From the NCBI GenBank assembly GCA_965261535.1, contig OZ253469.1:1550001-1614000 (forward strand): a stretch of DNA of 64,000 nucleotides, given 5' to 3'. The notes under the pieces were generated by a model. That model made no database searches. It saw only the letters and a list, made by a program, of their open reading frames with translations, and had not been told where the DNA came from. Source of the stretch: VXNE01 sp965261535 (GTDB lineage Bacteria > Pseudomonadota > Gammaproteobacteria > Pseudomonadales > Azotimanducaceae). Position 1 is the first letter of the stretch. Each line of letters starts with the position of its first letter. Positions 18,239 to 27,255 of this stretch are shown piece by piece. Made by a program: the position numbers and the translations under genes.

Positions 18239-20569
18239 ATGGAGAAAAAATTCACGAGCGATGAGTTGCCGTTGGCGCAACTGCTCGATCAGGCGGCGCG
18301 CGGCGAATTGCAACTGCCCGATTTCCAGCGGGGCTGGGTATGGGACGACGACCACATCAAAAGTCTGCTGGCGTCGATTTCGCTCTCGTACCCCATCGGC
18401 GCGGTAATGACGCTCGTCGCCGGGAATCCCGACGTCAACTTCAAGGCGCGAGTGCTCGAAGGCGTTGCTTCACCGGCCACGCCGGCGCCCGACACGCTCC
18501 TTCTGGACGGCCAGCAACGGCTGACGTCGCTGTTTCAGGCGCTGAAGTCGCGCGACCCGGTGGCCACGCGGGACAGTCGCGGCAACGAGCTGGGTTGCCA
18601 CTACTATGCCAGCATCGACGCCTGTATCAACCCAGAGGCAGATCGGGAAGAGGAGGGTATCGTCGGCGTTCCATCGGATCGCATCGTACGGAGCGACTTC
18701 GGCCGGAGGATCGACTTGGATCTACGCACGCAAGAGCTTGAAGTCGCGGCGGAGATGTTCCCGCTGGATATCGTGCTCGACGGCAGCATGACGACGGCCT
18801 GGCAGATGGCGTACCTGCTTTCAGGACCCGGTGACTATCAGGAAAGATTGAACAAATGGATGCAATTTCAGGAAGCGATCATCAATCCGTTCGTGCAATA
18901 CCACGTGCCGATGATAGATCTGGCGAAGTCGACTCCGAAGGAAGCGGTGTGCCAAGTGTTCGAGAAGGTCAACACCGGCGGCGTCACACTGACGGTGTTC
19001 GAGCTGTTGACGGCGACTTACGCAGCCGGGGATTTCGAGCTGCGCAAGGATTGGGAGGCGCGGCGAGAGCGCATCGAGCAACATGAACTCCTGACGGCGG
19101 TGGATGGCACGGCTTTCCTGCAGATCGTCACGCTTCTAGCCACTTATGATCGGCGGCGCTCGCATATGCGGGCGAATCCGGGCGACGACAGGATTCCGGC
19201 GGTCTCCTGCAAGCGTCGCGACGTGCTGCGCCTGACGCTGGTCGACTATATGAAATGGGCGCATGTGGCCGAGCGTGGGTTGACGCGTGCAGTGCCGTTC
19301 CTGCACAGCCATCACATCTTTCACGCGCGGGACCTGCCGTACGCAACCCATTTGTTGCCCCTAGGAGCGATCTTCGGATGGCTGGAAGATAAGGCCGAGT
19401 TATACGCGCCTCGACAGCTGCTCGGCCAGTGGTTCTGGTGCGGCGTCCTCGGCGAAATGTACGGCGGCTCGACGGAGACCCGATTCGCCAACGATCTGGA
19501 GGATTGCGTCGCATGGATCGAGGATGGGGGGGATGGCGTGGCTCCGCGCACGGTGCAAGCCGCGCAGTTCCAAGCCGAACGACTGCTCACGTTGCGCACT
19601 CGCAACAGCGCGGCGTACAAGGGACTGTACGCGCTTCAAATGAAGCAGGGCGGCCGGGACTTCAAGACCGGCCAGCCGATCGACATCCACGCTTACATGG
19701 AAGACGCGATAGACATCCATCACATTTTCCCTCGGCACTGGTGCGACACGCATGGGATTCAGCAATGGATCGCCAACTCCATCGTGAACAAGACGGCGCT
19801 CGACGCGCACACGAATCGTCGCATCGGCGGGAACGCGCCGAGCGTCTATCTTTCGCGAATCGAAACGGGCGACGGCATCGAGTCACACGTGCTCGACGGC
19901 TTTCTCCGCACGCATGACATCGATCCGTTGACACTTCGCGGTGACGACTTCGCGCAGTTCTTCAACCAACGCTTCGAGAGCCAGCTGAGACAAGTCGAAC
20001 GCGCCATGGGCAAGCCGGTCAATCGGCGACCGGACCGCAGCGAGAGTCCGTTCGCTGAGCAGGGCGTGTCTATCGATGGGGGGGTGCGGTCACTGATTGA
20101 ATACGGCGAATCTGCCGTCGTCGAATTCAAATCGACGGCGCGCCTGAATCTGCATACCGGGGTGCAAGACCAAGCGATCATTTGGTCGGTCGTCAAGACG
20201 ATCGCGGCCTTCATGAACACCAACGGCGGCTCGCTGCTTGTTGGCATCGACGACCAGGGCCGCCCGGTCGGAATCGAGTCGGACTACCCGTTTGTGAAGG
20301 GACGCGACCGCGACGGATGGGAGCTCTCGTTGACCACTGCAGTCAAGAACGCACTGGGACCGGTCGCGGCGACGGATCTGTCCGTTCGATTCTGCACCCT
20401 GGATGATCGGGTGATCGCCCGTATCGATGTTCGTCCCAGCGCGAAGCCCGTATTCGCTTCGCGGAAGGGCGATCAACTGGAAATCTTTTTCGCGCGCCTC
20501 AACAACTCAACGGAGGAACTGTCAGGACCGGCACTACTGTCCTATCAACGGAAGCACTGGCCGGAATAA
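18239..20569 (+). CDS. GmrSD-like DUF262/DUF1524 protein fused to an AlbA_2 domain
   Basis: 776 residues. N-terminal DUF262: 'LPDFQRGWVWDDDHI' and the nucleotide-binding motif 'LLDGQQRLTSLFQAL'. Middle DUF1524 HNH-type nuclease: 'DIHHIFPRHWC' with 'NSIVNKTALDAHTNRRIGG' (about 490-550). C-terminal AlbA_2 domain (about 610-776): 'ESAVVEFKSTAR', 'KTIAAFMNTNGGSLLVGID'. DUF262-DUF1524 proteins such as GmrSD and SspE restrict modified phage DNA or sense modification. The AlbA_2 addition is not part of those. The start at 18239 ('MEKKFTSDEL') follows 'GGGAAACAG'; an ATG-like start seven codons upstream is possible. It separates pgpA from ispA, two core genes. Confidence 0.88.
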   Translation: MEKKFTSDELPLAQLLDQAARGELQLPDFQRGWVWDDDHIKSLLASISLSYPIGAVMTLVAGNPDVNFKARVLEGVASPATPAPDTLLLDGQQRLTSLFQALKSRDPVATRDSRGNELGCHYYASIDACINPEADREEEGIVGVPSDRIVRSDFGRRIDLDLRTQELEVAAEMFPLDIVLDGSMTTAWQMAYLLSGPGDYQERLNKWMQFQEAIINPFVQYHVPMIDLAKSTPKEAVCQVFEKVNTGGVTLTVFELLTATYAAGDFELRKDWEARRERIEQHELLTAVDGTAFLQIVTLLATYDRRRSHMRANPGDDRIPAVSCKRRDVLRLTLVDYMKWAHVAERGLTRAVPFLHSHHIFHARDLPYATHLLPLGAIFGWLEDKAELYAPRQLLGQWFWCGVLGEMYGGSTETRFANDLEDCVAWIEDGGDGVAPRTVQAAQFQAERLLTLRTRNSAAYKGLYALQMKQGGRDFKTGQPIDIHAYMEDAIDIHHIFPRHWCDTHGIQQWIANSIVNKTALDAHTNRRIGGNAPSVYLSRIETGDGIESHVLDGFLRTHDIDPLTLRGDDFAQFFNQRFESQLRQVERAMGKPVNRRPDRSESPFAEQGVSIDGGVRSLIEYGESAVVEFKSTARLNLHTGVQDQAIIWSVVKTIAAFMNTNGGSLLVGIDDQGRPVGIESDYPFVKGRDRDGWELSLTTAVKNALGPVAATDLSVRFCTLDDRVIARIDVRPSAKPVFASRKGDQLEIFFARLNNSTEELSGPALLSYQRKHWPE

Positions 20570-20631
20570 GGAGCTTCTAACTGGTGTAAGCCCGCCAACT
20601 GCCACTGTGCTTGCTCGCCGCGGCACGGACG

Positions 20632-21516
20632 CTACGCGATACGGTTCACCGTGGCGTCCGCCAACTCCGCGAGCGGTCCATCCGCGAGGCCGAGCGACCT
20701 CAAGTGACCCAAAGCGCGTTCGTGCGCCTCCATCGCCATCGCCTGCGCCCGGTTCAGACCGACCGCAGCCGGCACCGTATTCTTGCCCTGCTCCGCATCC
20801 GAGCCCGCATTCTTGCCCAACGTATCGCTCGATTGGGTCAGGTCGAGGATGTCGTCCACGATCTGAAACGCCGCGCCTATGTCTTCGCCAAAGGCAGTCA
20901 GCGCGTCAAACCGCGACGCGTCGATGTCCGGTTCGGCGGTCAGGCCACCCAGTTGGACGGAGGCCCTGAACAGCGCCCCGGTCTTGGCCGCGTGCATCCG
21001 CACGACCCGGTCGACCGGCAGGATGTCGGCGCCGGTCGCCGCGATATCGAATGCCTGACCGCCCACCATGCCCCGCCAGCCCACCGCCGCCGCGAGGAGT
21101 TCAATCATCCGCACCCGGGTCGACGGGGGCACGCTCCGCGCGCCGGCGAGCACCTCGAATGCGAGAGCCTGCATCGCATCGCCGGCCAGAATGGCCGTCG
21201 CCTCGTCGAATTCGGCGTGACAGGACGGACGACCGCGACGCATGTCGTCGTCGTCCATCGCCGGCAGGTCGTCGTGAATCAGGGAATAGGTGTGAAGGAA
21301 TTCGACGGCCGCGGCAGGGTCGAGCGCGGCCTCCATCGAACCGCCGAGCGCGACACAGGTGCCGCAGACGATCGCTGGACGCAATCGCTTGCCCCCGCCC
21401 AAAGCCATGTAGCGCAACGCCTGGGCCAGGTGCGGTGCGAGATCCGAGTTCTGGGGCAGGTGACTTTCGAGGACGGATTCGATAGCGGGCGCGAACTTCG
21501 CGCGATCAAAGGTCAT
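20632..21516 (-). CDS. ispA: Polyprenyl (geranyl/farnesyl) diphosphate synthase
   Basis: 294 residues. First aspartate-rich motif 'LIHDDLPAMDDDDMRRG', second 'FQIVDDILDLTQ'; also 'GGKRLRPAIV' and 'KTGALFRASVQLGG'. Builds farnesyl diphosphate from isopentenyl and dimethylallyl diphosphates. The start overlaps the 3' end of xseB by 11 bases, the usual xseB-ispA operon. A dxs gene, often next, is not downstream here; the strand changes to the DUF262 gene instead. Confidence 0.96.
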   Translation of the reverse strand: MTFDRAKFAPAIESVLESHLPQNSDLAPHLAQALRYMALGGGKRLRPAIVCGTCVALGGSMEAALDPAAAVEFLHTYSLIHDDLPAMDDDDMRRGRPSCHAEFDEATAILAGDAMQALAFEVLAGARSVPPSTRVRMIELLAAAVGWRGMVGGQAFDIAATGADILPVDRVVRMHAAKTGALFRASVQLGGLTAEPDIDASRFDALTAFGEDIGAAFQIVDDILDLTQSSDTLGKNAGSDAEQGKNTVPAAVGLNRAQAMAMEAHERALGHLRSLGLADGPLAELADATVNRIA

Positions 21517-21781
21517 TTTCGCCTGCGCCGCTGTCGGGTACGGGCGCCTCGGTGCCGTCCTGCAGAAGCGCCTTCACGCGTAGCTCCGCCTGCTCGAGGA
21601 CGGTCTGGCAGTGACGGGCAAGACGGGTTCCGCGCTCGAACGCGCGCAACGACTCCTCCAGACTCAGGGAGCCGGTCTCCATCTGTTCGACAAGCCCTTC
21701 GAGCTGCGCGAGCGCGTTCTCGAAATCGATCGATGCGTCGTTCGATCCTTCACCGACCGTATCGTCCGTCTCGTCACTCAC
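21506..21781 (-). CDS. xseB: Exodeoxyribonuclease VII small subunit
   Basis: 91 residues. 'FENALAQLEGLVEQMETGSLSLEESL' region and 'FERGTRLARHCQTVLEQAELRV' are typical of XseB, which with XseA degrades single-stranded DNA. There is an acidic extension at both ends ('DETDDTVGEG', 'PDSGAGEND'). Overlaps ispA. Confidence 0.93.
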   Translation of the reverse strand: MSDETDDTVGEGSNDASIDFENALAQLEGLVEQMETGSLSLEESLRAFERGTRLARHCQTVLEQAELRVKALLQDGTEAPVPDSGAGENDL

Positions 21782-21835
21782 CTAAGACAACCCGAACATT
21801 GGAGGCACGTGCGAATGGGGCACCGTATCTGCTCC

Positions 21836-22162
21836 TTACCTGAACCTGACATCACCGGCCGTCCGCCGCCTCGTTTCCTGCCCATTGGTTTCAGCGCCTT
21901 CACCGCCCCGACCTGCGGCCCGCGCCGAATCGAAGTCCTGACCCGAAACCCAAAACCACTGCGCGCTATCGTCATCAAGGTCTATCAGTCCCATCTGCTG
22001 AAGCAGGAAGAACTCGCCGCGTATCTCCCATGCGTCCATCGGGTGATCGCGATCGCGCATGTACATCGCCACATCGCCGGTGCCGACGAGGGACTGTCCC
22101 TGGCCGACCAGATCCATGAAGGCATCGTAGACGATGCGTGTCTGCCGCTGGGCTACGCTCAC
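21836..22162 (-). CDS. Small hypothetical protein
   Basis: 108 residues from a GTG at 22162, which has GGGGA nine bases upstream. The reading begins 'VSVAQRQTRIVYDAFMDLVG' and has 'VAMYMRDRDHPMDAWEIRG' and 'FFLLQQMGLIDLDDDSAQW', with normal protein composition, unlike shadow frames. It looks like a small winged-helix-type protein. It lies 54 bases upstream of xseB on the same strand and divergent to the fatty-acid oxidation gene. The family is not recognised. Confidence 0.5.
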   Translation of the reverse strand: MSVAQRQTRIVYDAFMDLVGQGQSLVGTGDVAMYMRDRDHPMDAWEIRGEFFLLQQMGLIDLDDDSAQWFWVSGQDFDSARAAGRGGEGAETNGQETRRRTAGDVRFR

Positions 22163-22326
22163 CCGCAGTGTCCCCGAAAAAACGCGATTCTTGCAGAAAT
22201 CGGCGGCGCCCGCCAACGCGAAGCGCCGCCACAGTTGCGTTGAGTCGCAAACGCGGCGGCGGTGAGCGTTTCGTGGTCGCGCGGACAACCGTATACTCGC
22301 CGCGATTCGATAAGCGAGGAACGATT

Positions 22327-24450
22327 GTGGCCCTACTCGGAACAGTCCACTACGAAGTGCGCGACGGCGTTGCGCTGCTCACCATCGACAACCCGCCGGT
22401 GAACCCCTTGAGCTCGGGAGTACGCTTCTATCTGTCGCAACACATGGAGACGGCGCTCGCCGACGACGCCGTGGAAGCCGTCGTCATCACGGGCAAGGGG
22501 CGCGCATTCATTGCCGGCGCCGACATTCGCGATTTCGGCACAGCGAATCGGGCCCAGCAGCCGAAACGGCAGGCGGGCGCATACATCGAGGAAAGCGAAA
22601 AGCCCGTTGTCGCCGCCATCAACGGTACCGCCTTCGGCGGCGGCTTCGAGGTCGCACTGACCTGCCACTACCGCGTCGCGGCGCCCGGCGCGCCGGTCGG
22701 CCTGCCCGAGATCAAGATCGGACTGCTGCCGGGCGGCGGCGGCACCCAGCGCATGCCCAGGTTGATCGGCGCGGAGCGCGCCATGCAGGCGATCCTTTCC
22801 GGCGATCCCTTCGACACTGAAGAGGCGCTCGAACTCGGCCTCATCGACGCGATCATCGATGGCGATCTGGTGACCGGTGCCATCGCCTTCGCCAAGGCAA
22901 AGGTCGCCGAGGGCGGGCCGTATCCCCTCGTTCGCCACAAGCGCGACAAGGTCGACGCCGACCGCGCCAACCCCGATGTGTTCAAGGCCGCAGAAGCCTT
23001 CCTGGCGCGGCGGATGCGCGGCCAATTCAACGGCCGGATGGCCTTCGACTCGGTCAAGGGGGCCGTCGAGATCGAAGACTTCAACGAGGGCATACGCGCC
23101 GAGCGGGCGAACTTCGAGCGCTGCGTGGCCCACGAGCAGAGCGCGGCGATGATCCACGTCTTCTTTTCCGAGCGCCAGGCGGCGCGGATTCCGGACGTGC
23201 CAGCCGACACGCCGAAGAAAACAATCAGCACCGCCGCGACCATCGGCGGCGGATTGATGGGCGGCGGCATCGCCATGAGTTTCGCCGATTCCGGCATACC
23301 GGTGAAGGTGCTGGAGGTGAGCCAGGAGGCACTCGACAAGGGGTTGGCCGTCATCGAGAACAACTACGGCCGCATGGTCAGGAGCGGCAGGATCAGCGAA
23401 TCGGAGCGGGACGCGCGCCTGGGTCTCATCGAGGGGGTGCTGGAATACGATGCCGTCGCGGACGCGGACATCGTCGTAGAGGCCGTCTACGAGAACCTGG
23501 ACCTCAAGAAGGAGATCTTCGCGAAGCTCGACGCCACGATGAAAGAGGGCGCGGTGCTCGCCAGCAACACCTCGGGTCTGGATCTGGACCAGATGGCGGC
23601 GATGACGAAGAGGCCCGGCGACGTGGTCGGCACGCATTTCTTCAGCCCCGCCAACATCATGCAGATGCTGGAGGTGGTGCGCGGAGTGGAAACCAGCAAA
23701 GAAACCCTCGCCACGGCCATGACGCTCGGCAAGACCATCGGCAAGGTCCCGGTCATGTCTCTGAACGCGCCCGGATTCATCGGCAACCACATTCTCGGCG
23801 GCTACACGCGCCAGGCCGGCGAGATCATCCTGCACGGCGCATTGCCAGAGCAGGTGGACAAGGTGATCTACGACTTCGGTTTCAACATGGGGCCGTTCGC
23901 GATGGCCGACCTGGTCGGCCTCGACCTCGGCTGGCGCGCGCGCAGGATGTCGGGCGTCAAGGACACGCGGCTGACGAGCATCGTGCCGGACAAGCTGTGC
24001 GACCTCGGCCGCTTCGGACAGAAAACCAACGCCGGCTACTACACCTATCCCGAAGGCAGCCGCCAGGGGCAGCCGGATCCCGCGGTCGCGCAAATCATCG
24101 CAGAGACTTGCGCCGAACTCGGCTTCGAACGCGAGGAGCTCGATGAGGGTGAAATCCTGAAGCGATGCCTGTATCCGCTCATCAACATCGGCGCTCAGCT
24201 ACTCGACGATGACATCGCCCTGCGGGCCAGCGACATCAATGTGATGTACGTCTACGGCTACGGCTTCCCGAAGTACCGGGGCGGGCCGATGTACTATGCG
24301 GACCAGGTCGGGTTGGACAACGTGTATCGGGATATTCTGGCGTACCACCAGGCGTACGGAGACGCCTGGCGCCCGGCGCCGTTGTTGAAGCGGCTGGCGG
24401 AGGAAGGCAGTTCGTTCGCGGCCTGGGACGCGGCGAAAGCCAAGGGCTAG
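22327..24450 (+). CDS. Bifunctional enoyl-CoA hydratase/3-hydroxyacyl-CoA dehydrogenase
   Basis: 707 residues. N-terminal crotonase domain: 'VVITGKGRAFIAGADIRDF', 'FGGGFEVALTCHYRVAA', 'GLLPGGGGTQRMPRLIG'. From about 300, the NAD-binding dehydrogenase: 'AATIGGGLMGGGIAMSFAD', 'LASNTSGLDLDQMA', 'VGTHFFSPANIMQMLEV', 'GFIGNHILGGYTRQA'. This is the FadJ/peroxisomal-type fusion of fatty-acid beta-oxidation. The GTG at 22327 follows GAGGAA. No thiolase gene is next to it. Confidence 0.94.
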   Translation: MALLGTVHYEVRDGVALLTIDNPPVNPLSSGVRFYLSQHMETALADDAVEAVVITGKGRAFIAGADIRDFGTANRAQQPKRQAGAYIEESEKPVVAAINGTAFGGGFEVALTCHYRVAAPGAPVGLPEIKIGLLPGGGGTQRMPRLIGAERAMQAILSGDPFDTEEALELGLIDAIIDGDLVTGAIAFAKAKVAEGGPYPLVRHKRDKVDADRANPDVFKAAEAFLARRMRGQFNGRMAFDSVKGAVEIEDFNEGIRAERANFERCVAHEQSAAMIHVFFSERQAARIPDVPADTPKKTISTAATIGGGLMGGGIAMSFADSGIPVKVLEVSQEALDKGLAVIENNYGRMVRSGRISESERDARLGLIEGVLEYDAVADADIVVEAVYENLDLKKEIFAKLDATMKEGAVLASNTSGLDLDQMAAMTKRPGDVVGTHFFSPANIMQMLEVVRGVETSKETLATAMTLGKTIGKVPVMSLNAPGFIGNHILGGYTRQAGEIILHGALPEQVDKVIYDFGFNMGPFAMADLVGLDLGWRARRMSGVKDTRLTSIVPDKLCDLGRFGQKTNAGYYTYPEGSRQGQPDPAVAQIIAETCAELGFEREELDEGEILKRCLYPLINIGAQLLDDDIALRASDINVMYVYGYGFPKYRGGPMYYADQVGLDNVYRDILAYHQAYGDAWRPAPLLKRLAEEGSSFAAWDAAKAKG

Positions 24451-24512
24451 TCTGGACCACCAGGTTGACCAGTCCAGGATACTGACAAGTCAAAAGTGGC
24501 TGCCATCGACGA

Positions 24513-25091
24513 ATGTCATCCTCGACAATCTACCTACTCCGTCATGCTGAGAGCGCCCCAAGCGAGTTAATCGCCGAGGCGGACTGGCCCTTGTCAGACA
24601 CCGGTCAAGCCCAGGCACGGATTTGGGCAGATCGACTGCGGGAGCTATTTGCCGACGCAGCGTCACACCGGGTGATATCGAGTCCCTACCGGCGCGCCAT
24701 CGATACAGTCCAGCCGTTTTGCGACCGAATGCGGTTGAAAGTATCACTCGAGGTCGATCTCCGGGAAAGAGTCGGCGGCCACGCGGATGGGGTCGGCTTC
24801 GACTTCCCAATGCGAAGGGCCTGGGAGGACTTCGACTTCGCTCTTCCGGGCGGCGAGTCCAACCGAGTGTGCCAAACACGCGTCGTCGACTGCGTCCGCC
24901 GCCTGGCAAGAGTTCCGGACGAAGTGCTGCTTCTGAGTTCCCACGGTTTGGCGATCACCCTGTTTCTCAACCATGTCGAACCGTCGTTCGATCTGGCCGA
25001 TTGGCGCGCCATGCGCAATCCCGACCTGTTCAAGGTTCGCCTCGATGGTGGGGAGTTCTCATGGGATCGAACATTCCGACTATCCGAGTGA
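24513..25091 (+). CDS. Histidine phosphatase family protein
   Basis: 192 residues. Phosphohistidine motif 'YLLRHAESAPS' at the start, 'VISSPYRRAIDT' and the second histidine in 'LLLSSHGLAITLFL'. Broad-specificity phosphoglycerate-mutase-like fold; substrate unknown. Its stop codon (TGA, 25089-25091) is the first triplet of the left copy of a 49-bp repeat, so it abuts the accessory region. Confidence 0.9.
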   Translation: MSSSTIYLLRHAESAPSELIAEADWPLSDTGQAQARIWADRLRELFADAASHRVISSPYRRAIDTVQPFCDRMRLKVSLEVDLRERVGGHADGVGFDFPMRRAWEDFDFALPGGESNRVCQTRVVDCVRRLARVPDEVLLLSSHGLAITLFLNHVEPSFDLADWRAMRNPDLFKVRLDGGEFSWDRTFRLSE

Positions 25092-25137
25092 AGGAACTCC
25101 AAGGCAAAGTCGCATTTGTCACCGGCAGCGCCAGCGG
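25089..25137 (+). repeat. 49-bp direct repeat, left copy (5' end of an SDR gene)
   Basis: Matches 59,181-59,229 at 47 of 49 positions, the first 38 bases being identical. In one frame it reads 'KELQGKVAFVTGSASG', the NAD-binding start of a short-chain dehydrogenase, but SDR similarity ends right after it here. It lies in the same orientation as the right copy, 34.1 kb away. Possible att-like boundary of the accessory region. Confidence 0.85.
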
Positions 25138-25230
25138 AGTCGGAGGCGCATCTACCAGACCGCCCTCGGCGTGTCGGGTTCGACGCCACAGAGGCGTTCT
25201 ACTGCGACGTGGTCGGCGAGCGATCCACGG
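25138..25230 (+). other. Degraded coding remnant between the repeat and the MerR pseudogene
   Basis: The stretch reads like broken protein-coding sequence: 'RIYQTALGVSG' in one frame continues as 'FDATEAFYCDVVGERST' in the next frame around 25,180. The family was not recognised and no start is present. Confidence 0.3.
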
Positions 25231-25720
25231 TCAGACGGGTTGCAGCAGCGCATTCAACAGGTCGTCGTTATCCGCGCCAGCCCAGAGCAGCGCATCCTCG
25301 TTGAATATCCGCATCGCGTCGGCGAGGAGTTCGGCAACGCGTTCGCGGGGTGCCCCGGCGGCGGTGAGCGCTTCCCGGGCGCGTCGGCCGACCGCGTTGC
25401 CCACCTTCTGTTGTTGGAGCCTCTGTTCGGCCCAGAGGCGCTCCGACCAGTCAGGGTCTTCGGCCGATGGTGTTCGCCATCCGCTCGGTCAAGGCGCGGT
25501 CCGACGCCGTTGCGGCAAGCAACTCCCCGATCTCGTCGAGAGAAAAGCCGAATCCCTGGTATCGCCGGATACGCCGCAGGGTTCGCACCTCATCGCTGCG
25601 GTAGAGGCGATAGCCGACGTCGGAGCGCGTGGGCGGCTGCAGCGGGTCGATGGCATCGTAGTGGCGCAGCGCGCGGACCGTGAGTCCCGACAACGCCGCT
25701 GCCTCCCTTCCCTTGTACAT
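25231..25720 (-). pseudogene. MerR-type transcription regulator, frameshifted
   Basis: The 5' part encodes a normal MerR winged helix ('GREAAALSGLTVRALRHYD', 'GYRLYRSDEVRTLRRIR') from an ATG at 25720. After 'ALTERMANTIG' the frame stops at 25451. The following frame continues the protein as 'EDPDWSERLWAEQRLQQQK' to a stop at 25231 ('LLNALLQPV'). The C-terminal part resembles the effector region of TipA-like MerR proteins. A one-base shift near 25,455-25,465 separates the two, unless it is a sequencing error. Confidence 0.7.
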
Positions 25721-25842
25721 GTTTCCTCCAGTTTCGATCCGCTTTCGGCGCCAGGTGAACCGACTGTAAGACCTGGCGTGGCGAGAGCATTCATGAAGAA
25801 GTCCTGTCTGTCGCCCGCCGCCTCTGCGGTGTTCGACAATCG

Positions 25843-26310
25843 TTGACCTTCACCCCGGCCGAGATAGTTGCCGCCCTACCTCATCTCAACGAGCGTTGGT
25901 TGAGAACCCATGTCGTCAGCCGTTGCTGCGTCAATGCACCGGGTCATCATGCGCATCGCTGGCCGTACTTCAGGCGCCGACGCCGGGGCGTCTACGAGAT
26001 CCAACCGGAATACCGGGTGTCGCAAGACAGTGACGTCCTTCAGGGTGCCGAGCCTTCGCCCGCCTACGAGTTGAGTGCTGTCGTCCCGAGGCAGGCGATT
26101 CACGCGGTTGTGTTCGAGAGCGAGGACCAATACGTCGGCGAGTGTCTTGAGATCGCTATAGTTACCCAGGGCGCTTCCTTGGATGAAACCGTCGCCAACC
26201 TTCGTGAAGCGCTTGAGCTGTATATGTCTGGCGAGGATCCGGACGTCTTGGGAATCGCGCCTAATGCCCGCCTGGTAGTCACTCTAGAGACCTCCACCGG
26301 CCCGCTCTAG
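25843..26310 (+). CDS. HicB-like antitoxin with unusual N-terminal extension
   Basis: The last 70 residues are a HicB domain: 'HAVVFESEDQYVGECLEI', 'VTQGASLDETVANLREALEL', 'LETSTGPL'. The frame remains open for 85 residues before it, with 'TFTPAEIVAALPHLNERWLRT' and 'VVSRCCVNAPGHHAHRWPYF', a helical winged-helix-like stretch seen in some nuclease-associated proteins. Whether this is a real fusion or an upstream gene remnant running into HicB is not clear. The start is a TTG and is uncertain; a shorter HicB could start near 26,098-26,108. It overlaps hicA by one base (TAGTG). Confidence 0.6.
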   Translation: MTFTPAEIVAALPHLNERWLRTHVVSRCCVNAPGHHAHRWPYFRRRRRGVYEIQPEYRVSQDSDVLQGAEPSPAYELSAVVPRQAIHAVVFESEDQYVGECLEIAIVTQGASLDETVANLREALELYMSGEDPDVLGIAPNARLVVTLETSTGPL

Positions 26311-26538
26311 TGGCCCGGCTGAAGCGACTCGCGGCCCGCGATGTCGTGCGCGAGCTTCGCCGGTTCGGATTCGAAGTCGTGTCAATACGTGGTAGCCACG
26401 CCAAACTTGCACGCGTCACATCTTCCGGTCGTATCGATGAAACGGCAACCCAGCGCTGGAACCGTTCACGCGATCTACCGCCAGTCGTGCCGCTTCATTC
26501 CCCAGGAAGACGTACGGCCCGTGTTCTTCGCCGATTGA
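26310..26538 (+). pseudogene. HicA mRNA interferase toxin, frameshifted
   Basis: A GTG at 26310 starts 'ARLKRLAARDVVRELRRFGF' and 'SIRGSHAKLARV', with the HicA catalytic histidine in 'GSHAKL'. After about residue 40 the frame loses similarity. A second frame ends the protein normally with 'AGTVHAIYRQSCRFIPQED' and stops at 26538. A small indel around 26,430-26,450 explains this. The toxin is probably inactive while the HicB domain is open. Confidence 0.72.
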
Positions 26539-26639
26539 ATGGACCAGCCTCTGGTCGGCGTGTGGTCGGCGTGGCACCGACTTCACAGTTCGACTAGATT
26601 AGCCGTTTTCCAAGTGTCGGCCCCGCACAAGGATGCTTC

Positions 26640-26912
26640 ATGCCGCGAACCACTGACGGCCATCGCCTATCTCCTGCGCCCCTCTTCACACCAAAACAGG
26701 GACAGTATCTGGCCTTCATCCATGCCTATACGAGGATCAATCGAAGACCTCCCGCCGAGGCCGACATGCAGCGCCGCTTCCAAGTGACTCCTCCATCGGT
26801 CCATCAAATGGTTCTCAACCTCGAACGCGCAAGGCTGATCAAGCGCGTTTCCGGAAGACCACGAACCATCCAGGTTCTGGTTGACCCGGAAGATCTCCCA
26901 GTCCTACGATGA
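26640..26912 (+). CDS. LexA-type winged-helix DNA-binding protein
   Basis: 90 residues: 'FTPKQGQYLAFIHAYTRINR', 'PPAEADMQRRFQVTPPSVHQ', 'MVLNLERARLIKRVSGRPR'. This matches the N-terminal DNA-binding domain of LexA without the peptidase half. Proteins of this kind are stand-alone regulators; the target is unknown. It lies 100 bases after the hicA remnant. Confidence 0.75.
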   Translation: MPRTTDGHRLSPAPLFTPKQGQYLAFIHAYTRINRRPPAEADMQRRFQVTPPSVHQMVLNLERARLIKRVSGRPRTIQVLVDPEDLPVLR

Positions 26913-26992
26913 AACTTCAAAACCGCGCTTGGGCTGTCCATGGCAGCCGCGCTCGCGAAGCATGACCGGAGCGGCCCCATCAAGGAGATTCC

Positions 26993-27255
26993 ATGAGCAT
27001 TGGAATCGTCGCCAAACTGAGATGCAAGTAAGGTGCGAACGCCCAGTTCGAAGCGGTATTCAAGGAACTGCAGCAGGCGGTGAAGGACAACGAACCCGGC
27101 TGCATCTTCTACCTGCTGTTCAAATCGAGAAACGATCCCACCGCCTACTTCGTCATGGAGCAGTACGAGGATGCGGACGCGTTGCGGCAACACGGCCAAT
27201 CCGACGCCTTCAAGGCCGGAGGCGTCAAGCTCGGCCCGGCTTCCGGCGGCAGCGC
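26993..27255 (+). pseudogene. Antibiotic biosynthesis monooxygenase (ABM) domain protein, nonsense and 3' truncated
   Basis: ATG at 26993 after AAGGAG reads 'MSIGIVAKLRCK', then a TAA at 27,029, then in the same frame 'GANAQFEAVFKELQQAVKD', 'CIFYLLFKSRNDPTAYFVME' and 'ALRQHGQSDAFKAGG'. This is an ABM-fold quinol monooxygenase-like protein with a nonsense codon at position 13. The C-terminus after 'KLGPASGG' is lost and replaced by AT-rich DNA before the IS66 element. Confidence 0.75.

Noticed and set aside
22333..24093. Long minus-strand open frame opposite the fatty-acid oxidation gene
   Set aside because: Mirror of a real gene on the plus strand; histidine/arginine-rich shadow composition and no start signal.
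24452..24476. Small inverted repeat 'ctggac'/'gtccag' after the fatty-acid oxidation gene as a terminator
   Set aside because: Six-base stem with a long loop and no T-run; too weak to call.
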